A DNA stretch of 64,000 nt from an uncultured Bacteroidales bacterium (GTDB lineage Bacteria > Bacteroidota > Bacteroidia > Bacteroidales > Muribaculaceae). The notes under the pieces are model-generated. The model ran no database searches. It saw only the letters and a list, made by a program, of their open reading frames with translations, and was not told the origin of the DNA. The DNA lies in the NCBI GenBank assembly GCA_902762385.1, contig CACWNQ010000010.1:1-64000 (forward strand), in the 5' to 3' direction. The translations under genes were made by a program, and so were the position numbers. Position 1 is the first letter of the stretch; each line of letters begins with the position of its first letter. Shown in pieces: positions 33,912 through 43,068 of this stretch.

Positions 33912-34559
33912 ATGTTTGGATTGAAGAAAACAAGTAAAACAATAAATGATCTCGATACCTATCTTGATTCCCTTGACGAATGCGTTCTTACCTACAAGAG
34001 CGGCATAAAGAATTATCTTGAGGGAAACAAGAAGGAGTTTGACGACAACCTCGAGAACATAACAAGGCTTCGTGACGCAACTACCGACCTGCGACGCACA
34101 ATCGAGAACGAACTTTACACCTACTCGCTCGTTACCGACCAGCGAGTTGAAATCATGCAACTGCTTGAACGCCTAGACATGATCATCAACTTGCTTCACA
34201 AGAACTTGTGGCAATATGAGATTGAAATTCCCTTCTTTCCATCAGAACTTAACATCGACTTCCTCAAACTTGTTGAAGTTGCAGGCTTAGCGGTTGAAGG
34301 AACCATTCAAGCTTCAAGAGACTTCTTCAAGGCGCCTCGATTTGTGAGCGAGAAGACTCATCGCATTTATTTCTTTGAGAAAGAGATGAGCAAACTAGCA
34401 CAGTCAATAAAACGAAAGGTATTCCACGAGATGGACAACTTCAAGCTCAGTCAGAAATTCCACCTACGTTATTTCACTCTTCACGTCGAAGAACTAGCTG
34501 AAGAAGCTGTGCGCGTCGCCGATCACCTTTCAATAATGGTCACAAAACAAAACAACTAA
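33912..34559 (+). CDS. DUF47 (PhoU-like) protein
   Basis: The 215-residue protein starts at 33912, downstream of the promoter; an in-frame ATG at 33879 overlaps the -7 element. It is an all-helical DUF47/PhoU-related protein, as shown by MFGLKKTSKTINDLDTYLDS, YLEGNKKEFDDNLENITRLR and RDFFKAP. Family members nearly always sit next to a Pit-type phosphate transporter and are thought to regulate it. Here the next gene, 24 bases downstream, encodes instead a polytopic protein with a DNA-binding tail. Its partner is therefore likely that protein, which gives this locus its interest. Confidence 0.87.
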   Translation: MFGLKKTSKTINDLDTYLDSLDECVLTYKSGIKNYLEGNKKEFDDNLENITRLRDATTDLRRTIENELYTYSLVTDQRVEIMQLLERLDMIINLLHKNLWQYEIEIPFFPSELNIDFLKLVEVAGLAVEGTIQASRDFFKAPRFVSEKTHRIYFFEKEMSKLAQSIKRKVFHEMDNFKLSQKFHLRYFTLHVEELAEEAVRVADHLSIMVTKQNN

Positions 34560-34582
34560 TCTATTATCCCTAAATCTTTACT

Positions 34583-36157
34583 ATGGAGCTCGCACTATCG
34601 ATATTGCTTCTCCTATCAATTGGAGCGTGGTTTGGATACCGAGAAATTGGAGTTAGTTTCTTGGGTATCCATATCCGCGATTTGATATCGACAAGACTAA
34701 TTGGTATAATGCAGTTCCTTATTGTTGCAGCTCTATGCCTTCTTGTGTTATTTGCTTTTGACGAAACCCCATCAAAAGTCAACAATCTAGACATAACCGA
34801 GGCATATATAATAATGTGTTGCATCGTTATGGCAATTGCAATTGTTAGAAGTGCCAATCAGTACACCTCGGTAGTGACTGCTTTTTGGGGTGCGCTTGCC
34901 GCTGTTGCCTACAATGACCAATGGCTCAACAACTACCCTTTGATAGCAGCCCTGCTGTCGCTTATTGCGGCTCCACTATTGGGAGTACTGTTTTTTTCGG
35001 CATATGACCGATTATTTGACCACTTCATCTTCAAGTCAGACAAGCATTTGCTTCTCAAGAACTTGCACATGAAGCGATTGGCACTTGTCGGAATCATCCT
35101 GGGTGGACTGACTCTTGCCATCAATTACGCGCTCTTTTCCTCTCCTTTCCTTTCGTCGTTTTTGACCCAGATTGATGTCACATGGTTACCTTTCTTGTTC
35201 ATATTTATGGTGATATTGAGCATTGCAATGGTAATTCCCATGACTGCAGTGCTTCACAACGAGAACTCGATGGCAAAACCTATGAGCTGGGCACTGCCAT
35301 CACTCTATGCACTCATCACAGTATTGCTAATGGGTAATGTAGCCGGAACTCTGTTGCTAGGCATGACCCCTGTGATAGTATCGCCTAGCCAACTGCGCGA
35401 GTGCAGCAAAATGACCAAAGGCGCTCGGCAGCGTAGTCTCATCAACTTGGCAAGTATCACCATTGCCACCCCGCTCATTGCTTTCATTCTAGCGATGGCA
35501 ATGACACGAATCGTGGTAAGTCCACTTCTTATGGCAGTAGTGACCAGCTTTGTTCTTATCACTTGCTTATTAATAATAATGTATTCTAAGCAGTGGCATA
35601 AGCACAACATCACAAAGAAAGCACTTGATGACGAGCTAATACACAACAGCGAAGCTGGCGATGAGCGCAACCGCCTTGATGTCGCTGCCGTAACATCACA
35701 ATTCAATGTGATGACCAACGAAATCGACATCAAACATAAAGAGCTAGTAAACCTTTCATTATATATTAAGCAGCAACGTCAATACCTCGAGGATTTGAGC
35801 AAAAGACTCAATGATTTATCACATGAGGAAGACGTTAAAACGCTGCGCCAAGAATTGCGCGACACCGCGCAAAAACTCAACGAGAACATGCGGCTCACAG
35901 GCGAGATGGACCATTTCTACACTCAGGTAGAGGGTTTACACAAGAATTTCGTGAGCCGCCTGCTCATGCGTTGTCCCAATTTGTCGGAGAAGGAGAAGCG
36001 TCTGGCCATTATGCTTCGCCTGGGTTTCTCCAGCAAAGACATATCGAGCATGCTCAACGTTGAGCCAAAGAGCGTGGAAGTGAGCCGATATCGTTTTCGC
36101 CGTAAGCTCAAGCTCGACCGTAGCACCAATATTGTTGAATATCTTCAAATGATATAA
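34583..36157 (+). CDS. Polytopic membrane protein fused to a coiled coil and a LuxR-type DNA-binding domain
   Basis: The 524-residue protein has about ten predicted membrane helices (2-20, 38-60, 73-88, 95-110, 118-140, 164-187, 200-223, 235-265, 288-308, 312-338). A predicted coiled coil follows at about 370-440, then a LuxR/GerE-like helix-turn-helix at about 463-524 (LSEKEKRLAIMLRLGFSSKD, SVEVSRYRFRRKL). Position directly after DUF47 and helix number suggest a Pit-derived membrane part. The Pit signature GxNDxAN is absent, so it may sense rather than transport. It would be a one-step membrane-bound transcription factor, with DUF47 as possible modulator. Any relation to Pit is inference and needs a profile search. 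Confidence 0.8.
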   Translation: MELALSILLLLSIGAWFGYREIGVSFLGIHIRDLISTRLIGIMQFLIVAALCLLVLFAFDETPSKVNNLDITEAYIIMCCIVMAIAIVRSANQYTSVVTAFWGALAAVAYNDQWLNNYPLIAALLSLIAAPLLGVLFFSAYDRLFDHFIFKSDKHLLLKNLHMKRLALVGIILGGLTLAINYALFSSPFLSSFLTQIDVTWLPFLFIFMVILSIAMVIPMTAVLHNENSMAKPMSWALPSLYALITVLLMGNVAGTLLLGMTPVIVSPSQLRECSKMTKGARQRSLINLASITIATPLIAFILAMAMTRIVVSPLLMAVVTSFVLITCLLIIMYSKQWHKHNITKKALDDELIHNSEAGDERNRLDVAAVTSQFNVMTNEIDIKHKELVNLSLYIKQQRQYLEDLSKRLNDLSHEEDVKTLRQELRDTAQKLNENMRLTGEMDHFYTQVEGLHKNFVSRLLMRCPNLSEKEKRLAIMLRLGFSSKDISSMLNVEPKSVEVSRYRFRRKLKLDRSTNIVEYLQMI

Positions 36158-36196
36158 TTCAGTAATTATCTATTTATTAACTAAATGTTTTTTACA

Positions 36197-37561
36197 ATGA
36201 AAAAATTATTAACCCTATCCTTCGTGCTGGCACTCTCCGCTTGGGGCAGTGTGTGGGCACAAGTAGAAGACGAGAACGCCGTCTACAATCAGTATGGCGT
36301 GAAAGTCGACCGTGAAGAGCTGATCTCGGAGCAGCGCAACAACATCCTCACGTTTGAGTCTAAGAACAAGGAGTATCGCCTGTGGTTTGATAACCGCGTA
36401 CAAGTTGATGGCGCCTTATTCTTTGGCAACAACGAGGACTACAACAAGATTGGCAATAATGCCTCTATTCGTCGTGCACGTTTCGCCGTTAAAGCCCGCC
36501 TTCCACACAACTGGTATGGCGAGGTTGATGTAGACTTTGCCGATGGTAAGTTTGAGCTCAAGGACGCTATCGTGCAGTTCGATGGTATCCCCAATGTGTC
36601 AATTAAGGCTGGTAACTTCAAGGAGGACTTCTCAATGGAGCAGACTACCTCATCACGTTACCTAACATTCATGGAGCGCCCAATGGTTTGTAAGGCCCTT
36701 GTTCCATCGCGTCACATTGGTTTGCAGATTGCTTACCTCCGTGACCACTTCCGCGCTACTGGTGGTGTTTTCTTCCAGACCGTCGCTGGTGAGGAAGAGT
36801 TGACCTACGTTCAGGACAACAACAAGGACTTTGGCCGCAACCAAGGTTACTCATTCACTGGTAAAATTGGTTATATGCCATATGCCAAAGACCGCAGTTG
36901 GGGACTATATTTAGGTGGTAAGATTTCTTATCGCACTCCCAAGACCGATGTTGCTACTGGCGAATGGGGCGGCGAACGTTTTAGCACCCGCAATGCTACC
37001 AGCATCAACCGCAAGAAATATCTTGACACCGACGTAATTAAAGACGTTGATCACACACTTCTCTATGGCCTTGAAGGTGCAGCCTACTACGGACCTGCCC
37101 GCATACAGAGCGAGTGGATTCGCAACAGCGTAGATGCCGCTAAGAACACCTATAACTTTGGTGGTTGGTATGTTCACGCCTCTTGTTTGCTCTTTGGTGG
37201 TAAGCAGCGCTTCAACACTGCCGAGGGCGAATTTACTCAGCCACAGCGTGGCCGCAAGTGGGGCGACATTGAGCTCGCAGTACGCTACGACTACCTTACC
37301 CTCAACAACAAGGACGTGTATGGTGGTGCTGGCGAGAACTTCACTGTAGGTTTGAACTACTGGGTTAACAACAGCGTCAAGATTGTTCTCAATTATCAAT
37401 ACACTAACAACGACCGTTATGCTAACGGCAAGGGCAAACTCTTCACTGGCCACGATGCCGATGGCAAGCCAACAGCCGATTATACCAAGATTGTAGAGGA
37501 CAAAGGCAAAGGTGGTGTGAACTACAGCATGTTAGGCCTTCGCTTAGAGGTTAACTTCTAA
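36197..37561 (+). CDS. OprO/OprP-type outer-membrane porin
   Basis: The 454-residue product is preferred from the ATG at 36197, which begins a clean signal peptide (MKKLLTLSFVLALSAWGSVWAQ). An ATG four codons earlier is possible. The mature protein is a 16-strand-type porin of the phosphate-selective OprO/P family: SIRRARFAVKARLPHNWYGE, DAIVQFDGIPNVSIKAGNFK, ERPMVCKALVPSRHIGLQ, and a C-terminal strand ending in Phe. Family members favour phosphate or polyphosphate, though selectivity in Bacteroidetes homologues is untested. It follows the membrane transcription factor by 39 bases and may be its target or operon partner. Confidence 0.87.
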   Translation: MKKLLTLSFVLALSAWGSVWAQVEDENAVYNQYGVKVDREELISEQRNNILTFESKNKEYRLWFDNRVQVDGALFFGNNEDYNKIGNNASIRRARFAVKARLPHNWYGEVDVDFADGKFELKDAIVQFDGIPNVSIKAGNFKEDFSMEQTTSSRYLTFMERPMVCKALVPSRHIGLQIAYLRDHFRATGGVFFQTVAGEEELTYVQDNNKDFGRNQGYSFTGKIGYMPYAKDRSWGLYLGGKISYRTPKTDVATGEWGGERFSTRNATSINRKKYLDTDVIKDVDHTLLYGLEGAAYYGPARIQSEWIRNSVDAAKNTYNFGGWYVHASCLLFGGKQRFNTAEGEFTQPQRGRKWGDIELAVRYDYLTLNNKDVYGGAGENFTVGLNYWVNNSVKIVLNYQYTNNDRYANGKGKLFTGHDADGKPTADYTKIVEDKGKGGVNYSMLGLRLEVNF

Positions 37562-37594
37562 TCAATTGTTTAACTTTTTAAAGATAAAAAGACA

Positions 37595-38458
37595 ATGAAA
37601 ACTATAAAATTAGCATTCGCACTCATTATCGCAACACTCGCGATGACAGCATGCGTTGAGGATAAAGTATATGAGGGTCCTAACACCATCGAGGCCGTTT
37701 CGATTGCTCCCGATGCTCCCACTTCATTTGATGACGTGGTTGTAACCGCCAAGGTTAGTGGACTTCTGAAAGTTACAAAAGCCGTTATGAGCTATTCAGT
37801 TGATGGTGATTTCGTTGAAGAGGTTGAAATGGTTGGCAATGGTAATACTTTCACCGCCACTATTCCTGCACAAGAAGACGGCACCAAGGTTAACTACACA
37901 GTAACTATTACTAACGAAGCAGGTTTCACAACCATTGCTGAGAAAGATTACACCGTGGGTGATAAGCCCAGCGACTACACCAAGCTCGTTATCAACGAGG
38001 TTTATGGAGCCGGTGCCGATGGCGAGAAATATCTTGAGCTCTACAATAACGGCAATGACCCAATCAAGTTGCAAGGTGTAGTTATTCGTAAAGATGAAGC
38101 CGATGACGTTTGGGTTGGTGAAGCAGGCGAGATTATCATGGGTCATGGTTACTTCTGCATTGTTGGTGCTAAGAATACTCCTGGAGAGGGCGGTAGTGGT
38201 CCTAACCCACGTCCAATGACCAAGGGTCTGTCGGCCAAGAAGAGCGTTCTCTTTGAGGTATTTGATCCTAACAGCACTCTCGTAACCAAGTTTGAGCGTG
38301 GTGAGAAGCTCGACGGATGGGGCAACCAATCGCTTTCTGAGAACAAACAGACTTGGAGCCGCTGTCCAAACGGCACTGGCAAGTTTATGATTGCCGACAA
38401 GACCTTGGGCGCTAAGAACCCCGATACCGGTGAGGAAGACCCAACTGTAGTTCAGTAA
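37595..38458 (+). CDS. Lamin-tail-domain lipoprotein
   Basis: The 287-residue lipoprotein has a lipobox (LAMTAC, Cys near residue 20). An Ig-like beta domain spans about 30-125 (SFDDVVVTAKVSG...GTKVNYTVTITNEAG). A lamin-tail (LTD) domain follows from about 130 (KLVINEVYGAGADGEKYLEL, then WSRCPNGTGKF). Bacterial LTD domains occur in exported nucleases, phosphatases and surface proteins, usually as a binding module. No catalytic domain is present here. Its place 33 bases after the porin gene suggests a surface partner of that porin, perhaps holding a substrate. A strong terminator follows. Confidence 0.83.
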   Translation: MKTIKLAFALIIATLAMTACVEDKVYEGPNTIEAVSIAPDAPTSFDDVVVTAKVSGLLKVTKAVMSYSVDGDFVEEVEMVGNGNTFTATIPAQEDGTKVNYTVTITNEAGFTTIAEKDYTVGDKPSDYTKLVINEVYGAGADGEKYLELYNNGNDPIKLQGVVIRKDEADDVWVGEAGEIIMGHGYFCIVGAKNTPGEGGSGPNPRPMTKGLSAKKSVLFEVFDPNSTLVTKFERGEKLDGWGNQSLSENKQTWSRCPNGTGKFMIADKTLGAKNPDTGEEDPTVVQ

Positions 38459-38490
38459 ATACAGTAAACTTCAATCTATAAAGCACCCGT

Positions 38491-38538
38491 AAGAGGGTGT
38501 GTCGTGAATTTCATGGATAATAATTGACACACCCTCTT
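38491..38538 (+). terminator. Intrinsic terminator after the porin/lipoprotein genes
   Basis: A 13-bp perfect stem (AAGAGGGTGTGTC at 38491-38503, complement at 38526-38538) with a short T stretch. It separates the DUF47-porin operon from the CYTH operon. Confidence 0.8.
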
Positions 38539-38591
38539 CTTTAAAAAACATGCACTAAAAGTAATCTAAATCAATAAAATCCTAGAAAGAA

Positions 38592-39236
38592 ATGGCAAAA
38601 GAAGAATTAAAGATTGGCGAAATATCTAAACCACGTTTTGAGTTCCGCAGTTTTGGCCGCTGCTTCTGTGAGGCCGGAAAACGCATGGCACGCCTTAGTG
38701 CCCCTGTTCCCGAGAAAGTGTGGGAGCGCCACAGCACCGAGACCTACATTGTGAGCCGCACCAACGACGTGAACAACACCAAGATACGCGACGGAAAGAT
38801 GGACATCAAGACATTTGTACAAGATGTTGATGGTCTTGAACAATGGAACCCATTGATGAAGGGCGAGTTCCCCATCAGCGCTCAAGTTCTCAAGGACGAG
38901 GTGTTCCCCGCCTTCAAGGTAGAGGGTATGCCCAAACTCACCAAGGAGACCTATACTCTTGAAGAGTTCCTCCAGATGATTGATGAACATCCCGACCTCC
39001 AGGCCGTTAAGGTAGAGAAGGCTCGCTACGGTTATATGGTTAACGACACCATTTGCGAGACTGGTGAGGTTTACATCAACGGCGCTATGGTTCGCACTAT
39101 CAACAGCGAGAGCACTGAGATTGAGGATATCAAAAAGACCATTGCCGACGTGGGTCTCGAGGGCGTTGAGAATATCAACTACCTACAAGCCATCAAGCGC
39201 GTGATTGGTATGATTAACAAACCACTAGCAAACTAA
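38592..39236 (+). CDS. Protein of unknown function, possibly a divergent CYTH (triphosphate tunnel) protein
   Basis: The 214-residue cytoplasmic protein is not one I recognise outright. Its pattern suggests a remote triphosphate-tunnel fold. A first strand reads RFEFRSFGR near residue 15. Alternating basic strands TETYIVSRTNDVNNTKIRDG and KMDIKTFV follow. Later comes KVEKARYGYMVNDTICETGE, then a strand with NSESTEIEDIKKTI near residue 175, resembling the E-x-E end strands of CYTH domains. It ends 6 bases before a clear CYTH gene. Two such genes in tandem suggest a duplication followed by divergence. The canonical ExExK start is not present. Confidence 0.55.
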   Translation: MAKEELKIGEISKPRFEFRSFGRCFCEAGKRMARLSAPVPEKVWERHSTETYIVSRTNDVNNTKIRDGKMDIKTFVQDVDGLEQWNPLMKGEFPISAQVLKDEVFPAFKVEGMPKLTKETYTLEEFLQMIDEHPDLQAVKVEKARYGYMVNDTICETGEVYINGAMVRTINSESTEIEDIKKTIADVGLEGVENINYLQAIKRVIGMINKPLAN

Positions 39237-39242
39237 ACTACT

Positions 39243-39713
39243 ATGGCACAAGAGATAGAAAGAAAATTCCTTGTAAAAGGCGAGTTTAAAGATGAGGCTT
39301 TTAAGGCCACACGCATCACTCAGGGCTACCTGAGTTCGGTTCCCGAGCGCACTGTCCGCGTGCGTGTAAAGGGTGAGAAAGGCTTTATCACTGTAAAGGG
39401 TATAGGCAACGAGAGTGGTGCTAGCCGCTTTGAGTGGGAGAAAGAGATTCCTGCCGAGGAGGTAATGGAACTTCTCAAGATTTGCGAGCCTGGCGTTATC
39501 GACAAGACACGCTACCTGGTTAAAGCCGGAGAGCGCACCTTTGAAGTTGACGAGTTCTACGGCGACAATGAGGGTCTTACCGTTGCTGAGGTAGAGTTGC
39601 CCAGCGAGGACGCTGCATTCGACCGCCCAGCATGGCTAGGAGAGGAAGTAACTGGCGACCCCAAGTACTACAACTCCATGCTCATGAAGAACCCTTATAA
39701 GAACTGGAAGTAA
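39243..39713 (+). CDS. CYTH-domain protein, likely inorganic triphosphatase
   Basis: The 156-residue protein starts with the diagnostic ExExK motif (QEIERKFLVKG, E4/E6/K8). It continues with alternating charged strands characteristic of the triphosphate tunnel: VRVRVKGEKGFITVKG, SRFEWEKEIP, EVDEFYGDNEGLTVAEVELP. Most bacterial stand-alone CYTH proteins of this size (CthTTM-like) hydrolyse tripolyphosphate; some are adenylate cyclases or thiamine triphosphatases. Lying between phosphate-type membrane genes and paired with the preceding gene, a role in polyphosphate or triphosphate metabolism is likely but inferred. Confidence 0.87.
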   Translation: MAQEIERKFLVKGEFKDEAFKATRITQGYLSSVPERTVRVRVKGEKGFITVKGIGNESGASRFEWEKEIPAEEVMELLKICEPGVIDKTRYLVKAGERTFEVDEFYGDNEGLTVAEVELPSEDAAFDRPAWLGEEVTGDPKYYNSMLMKNPYKNWK

Positions 39714-39733
39714 TCTTTTATCATTTAATAGCA

Positions 39734-39837
39734 GGGAGGTGTTCCTGGTAGTTGAGTTTTTCTCTCCACCTTACCATCAGAACACACATATTACTACCAT
39801 AATTACACTCAGCACCATAGGTCCACCTCCTTTTTTT
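39734..39837 (+). promoter_or_regulatory. Candidate attenuator or structured leader of the DASS permease gene
   Basis: GGAGGTG (39735-39741) can pair with CACCTCC (39824-39830), which is followed by seven T (39831-39837), making a terminator that closes about 80 bases. Part of the same segment (AGGTG) can instead pair with CACCT at 39767-39771, and CTGGTA/TACCATCAG offers an inner helix. Mutually exclusive pairings ahead of a transporter gene suggest regulated termination. A simple long-loop terminator of the CYTH genes is the alternative. Confidence 0.4.
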
Positions 39838-39857
39838 AGACAAAACATCCACTTGAA

Positions 39858-41588
39858 ATGGCCCAACAAGTTATCAACAGCGGAACTGCTACAACCAATT
39901 ATGATCCGCTCGACATGAACAACTACAAGCTCGAGAAACTGCCCAAGATGCAGAAATCGGGTTTTGAAAAGATATTACAGCGCATAGGCGGCCCACTAGC
40001 AATACTAGCCTTTGTGTTCATCTACTGGTTTGCCGATATCTCGTTCATTAACAATCTCGACACCAACAAAGAGACCACAACACTGGCTGAAGGTGCAGTG
40101 AAGCGCTATGACGAGATGTACAAAAAAGCCGAGAAAAAGCTCGCTGTTGTAGTTGACGCCAGTGGCAAGGAAACAAGACATGAGCTCAGCGCTGCCGAGC
40201 AAGACCAGCTCAAGACCGACACCCACAACCGTTTCTTGCGCATCAACTATGCGATGCTCGCTATATTTGTCGCTGCCATCATCTTGTGGATTACTGAGGC
40301 AATACCCAACTATCTAACATCGCTAATAGTCATCTTGATGATTGTGCTAACCGGGGTCACAAGTGATAAGGAGGCCTATGCTCAACTCGGACATCCCGTA
40401 ATGTGGCTCAACATCCTGTCGTTCATTTTGGCAAGTATGCTTGTCAAAACACAAGTTGCAAAGCGCTTCGCTATATGGTTTGTTCTCAAGTTTGGCAAGA
40501 GCGCCAGCGGTATTATCTTGAGCTTTATTGTAATCAATATAGTACTCTCGGCCTTCATCTCAGCAACTACTGCCAAAGCCGCAATCTTGCTTCCCATTTT
40601 TATGGTTGTGGCAGCAATATACGGTGCATCACAAGGAAAACGCAATAACTTCGGCCGCAACCTCGTGTTGCAAAACCTCTTTCAGATTAACCTAGGTGCC
40701 AACTCCTTCCTTACTGGTTCGGGAGCCACACTGCTAGCAGGCTCACTCATTGCAGGTGCTCTAGGCATTGGAGCCTTCAGTTATCAAGACTGGTTCAAGT
40801 GCGCTTTTCCAATGAACCTGATACTCATCCTCATTGGCTGGTTTGTTGGCTCAAAGATTTACTTCCGCCTCAAGAAAGGGGAAGATAAACCTCAAATTGA
40901 AGGTGGCCTCGACCGTCTGCGCGACGAGTTGCACAAGCTGGGAAAGATGAGCGCTCAAGAATATAAGGCTATAGCCATATTCCTTGTCGTGCTCCTCTTG
41001 TGGGCCACCGACAAGCAGCATGGCATCAACCAGACAGCCGTGGCGTTTATGGGTGCTGTGGTTGCATTGTTACCAAAGATTGGCATCGTAAAGTGGAACG
41101 ACGTCGACATTCCCTGGCATCTGTTGCTCTTCTCGGCCGGTGCCTACACCTTAGGAGCTGGACTTGAGGCTACAGGCCTACCTGGCACTATGATCAACGC
41201 CCTATTTGGATCACTTGGCATTGGTGCCAGCACACCCTTCTGGGTAATCTACCTCATCCTCACAGCAAGTATTTTGCTGTTCTCACTCATATTTGAGTCG
41301 AAAACGATGCTCACACTCATCTTCGTTCCAATCGCCATTGGCGTAGCACAAAGCAATGGCTATCCCATCATGAGTTTGGCATTCCCAGTAGCACTGCTCG
41401 TGGGTCACGTTTACGTGTTACCCTTCAACAGTAAACCTGCTGCCCTACTCTACACCACAAACCAATATAGCATTAGCGACACCTTCAAGTTTGGTATCAC
41501 GATGATGTTCATCAGCTGGCTGATGGTAATTCTGTGGGGTGACACTGTGCTACGCTGGTTTGGATACACCAACGGAGTGTTCTTCTAG
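39858..41588 (+). CDS. SLC13/DASS-family anion permease
   Basis: The 576-residue membrane protein belongs to the divalent anion:sodium symporter family, which carries dicarboxylates, sulfate or, in yeast Pho91, phosphate. About twelve helices are predicted. The two re-entrant hairpin motifs appear as FISATTAKAAILLPIF (about 233-248) and FESKTMLTLIFVPIAI near residue 475, where family members show SNT-containing motifs. Here SNT is SAT and SKT, so substrate or cation use may differ. Between the first and second helix lies an unusual charged, helical segment of about 60 residues (about 68-127), absent from typical members. The gene precedes an unknown membrane protein by 31 bases. Confidence 0.85.
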   Translation: MAQQVINSGTATTNYDPLDMNNYKLEKLPKMQKSGFEKILQRIGGPLAILAFVFIYWFADISFINNLDTNKETTTLAEGAVKRYDEMYKKAEKKLAVVVDASGKETRHELSAAEQDQLKTDTHNRFLRINYAMLAIFVAAIILWITEAIPNYLTSLIVILMIVLTGVTSDKEAYAQLGHPVMWLNILSFILASMLVKTQVAKRFAIWFVLKFGKSASGIILSFIVINIVLSAFISATTAKAAILLPIFMVVAAIYGASQGKRNNFGRNLVLQNLFQINLGANSFLTGSGATLLAGSLIAGALGIGAFSYQDWFKCAFPMNLILILIGWFVGSKIYFRLKKGEDKPQIEGGLDRLRDELHKLGKMSAQEYKAIAIFLVVLLLWATDKQHGINQTAVAFMGAVVALLPKIGIVKWNDVDIPWHLLLFSAGAYTLGAGLEATGLPGTMINALFGSLGIGASTPFWVIYLILTASILLFSLIFESKTMLTLIFVPIAIGVAQSNGYPIMSLAFPVALLVGHVYVLPFNSKPAALLYTTNQYSISDTFKFGITMMFISWLMVILWGDTVLRWFGYTNGVFF

Positions 41589-41619
41589 AATATTCTATCT
41601 AATATAACTAATTATAGCT

Positions 41620-43068
41620 ATGATAAGCATCAAGCCAAAAATTCATGACAGCAACACGCTGGAGTTTAAAGTGGGTTTCCTGCCTAATGACGGGAAGACC
41701 TACGATGACTTCTACATGAACACGTGGATTTTCATCCCCGAGGTACTTGATGTTAATCGACATACTTACAGCAAAGAGACATTCTACTGCGACACAACAT
41801 CACACCTTAGGTTAATTACACCACATTATGAACTGCGCGAACTAACCGACAAGCACTCGCTTCCATTCACCCGAATGAAACAGGCTTGTGAATATCCAGT
41901 AAACGATAAGGGCCAATTTGAGACTGAAGTCAAGATGTATGCCTCTATCGTGAAGAGCAGTGTGCGTGATGCTTATCACAAAATCGCCAACCAAGATAAT
42001 GAAGAGGCACAGGCGAGCCTGGCATGTGACCTAGTGGAACAAGCCAAAGAAGTAACAGCTATGTACCGCTCACTACGCTCTATTCTGCTTGAAAGTGACG
42101 AGGGGAAGAAGATGACTGTGTTTTACGACTTTGGTGATGAGTTTATCTCTAACATCCTAGAGCAACACTTAGGGCGCATAGTCAGGCTTCTCAACCCTCG
42201 CAAGCACTCTACTGGAGGACCTTTGTTGCCCATGCTCACGCAATTACTCGACAGCGAGCGCAAATATCGCTTGAACCACAACTACATCAATGTGGAGGAC
42301 TCGAGTGATGACAATAATCGCCAGTTTGTGTACCGAGCCAGTCAACTAAAGAAATATATCGAGAGCAACCTATATCTTCCTACGCACAAACGCCGAAACA
42401 CCGCATTTCTTGAGCAAGTCGCATTTAGCGTGGCAGCAGGCATATCGATGGTGTTTGCAACAGTAGTATCATTTGCCTTTCAGCAGACCTACGGCAACTT
42501 CACACTGCCGTTCTTCATAGCGCTTGTAATAAGCTACATGTTCAAAGACCGCATCAAGGACCTAATTCGCAACTACTTCGCACACGGACTAGGCAGCCGC
42601 TTTTACGACTACCTCATCAGAATACGCGTGGGGCTTCGCAACATAGGAAAAGTGAAAGAAGGATTCGATTTCGTCTCGCCACAAGATGTGTCGCGGCATG
42701 TATATGAGAAACGAGCACGTAAGAATCCATTAGTAGTGAACCGAGGGGTCGATGAGCAAGTCATACAATATCGCAAATATGTGCACTTGAGGCGAAAAGC
42801 TGTCGACCAACTATCGGCCTATCCCATCAACGGCATTAACAACATCGTGCGCTTCAACCTGGCCGGGTTCATGCGCAAGATGGACAATCCCACAGTGCCA
42901 CTCTACGTGAACAAGGGTGATGCCGCAACTCTTTTCACCAATGGTGACAAGGCCTACTATCTCAACTTCATCATTCAATGCAAGTATGAGGGAATAAGTG
43001 AATACAAACGTTATCGCGTGTGCCTGTGCCGCGACGGTATAAAAAATATTGAGGAGAAGAAACAATGA
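41620..43068 (+). CDS. Unknown protein with two central membrane helices
   Basis: I do not recognise this 482-residue protein. The N-terminal 260 residues are soluble and mixed alpha/beta (IKPKIHDSNTLEFKVGFLPN, then a helical region with LVEQAKEVTAMYRSLRSIL). Two adjacent membrane helices follow at about residues 266-310 (VAFSVAAGISMVFATVVSFA, FTLPFFIALVISYMF). A basic C-terminal domain comes last, with QDVSRHVYEKRARKNP and GINNIVRFNLAGFMRKMDNP. There is no signal peptide, so both ends likely face the cytoplasm. It is joined to the DASS permease upstream and overlaps the lipoprotein gene downstream by 4 bases, so it may be a regulatory or energising partner of the permease. Confidence 0.75.
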   Translation: MISIKPKIHDSNTLEFKVGFLPNDGKTYDDFYMNTWIFIPEVLDVNRHTYSKETFYCDTTSHLRLITPHYELRELTDKHSLPFTRMKQACEYPVNDKGQFETEVKMYASIVKSSVRDAYHKIANQDNEEAQASLACDLVEQAKEVTAMYRSLRSILLESDEGKKMTVFYDFGDEFISNILEQHLGRIVRLLNPRKHSTGGPLLPMLTQLLDSERKYRLNHNYINVEDSSDDNNRQFVYRASQLKKYIESNLYLPTHKRRNTAFLEQVAFSVAAGISMVFATVVSFAFQQTYGNFTLPFFIALVISYMFKDRIKDLIRNYFAHGLGSRFYDYLIRIRVGLRNIGKVKEGFDFVSPQDVSRHVYEKRARKNPLVVNRGVDEQVIQYRKYVHLRRKAVDQLSAYPINGINNIVRFNLAGFMRKMDNPTVPLYVNKGDAATLFTNGDKAYYLNFIIQCKYEGISEYKRYRVCLCRDGIKNIEEKKQ

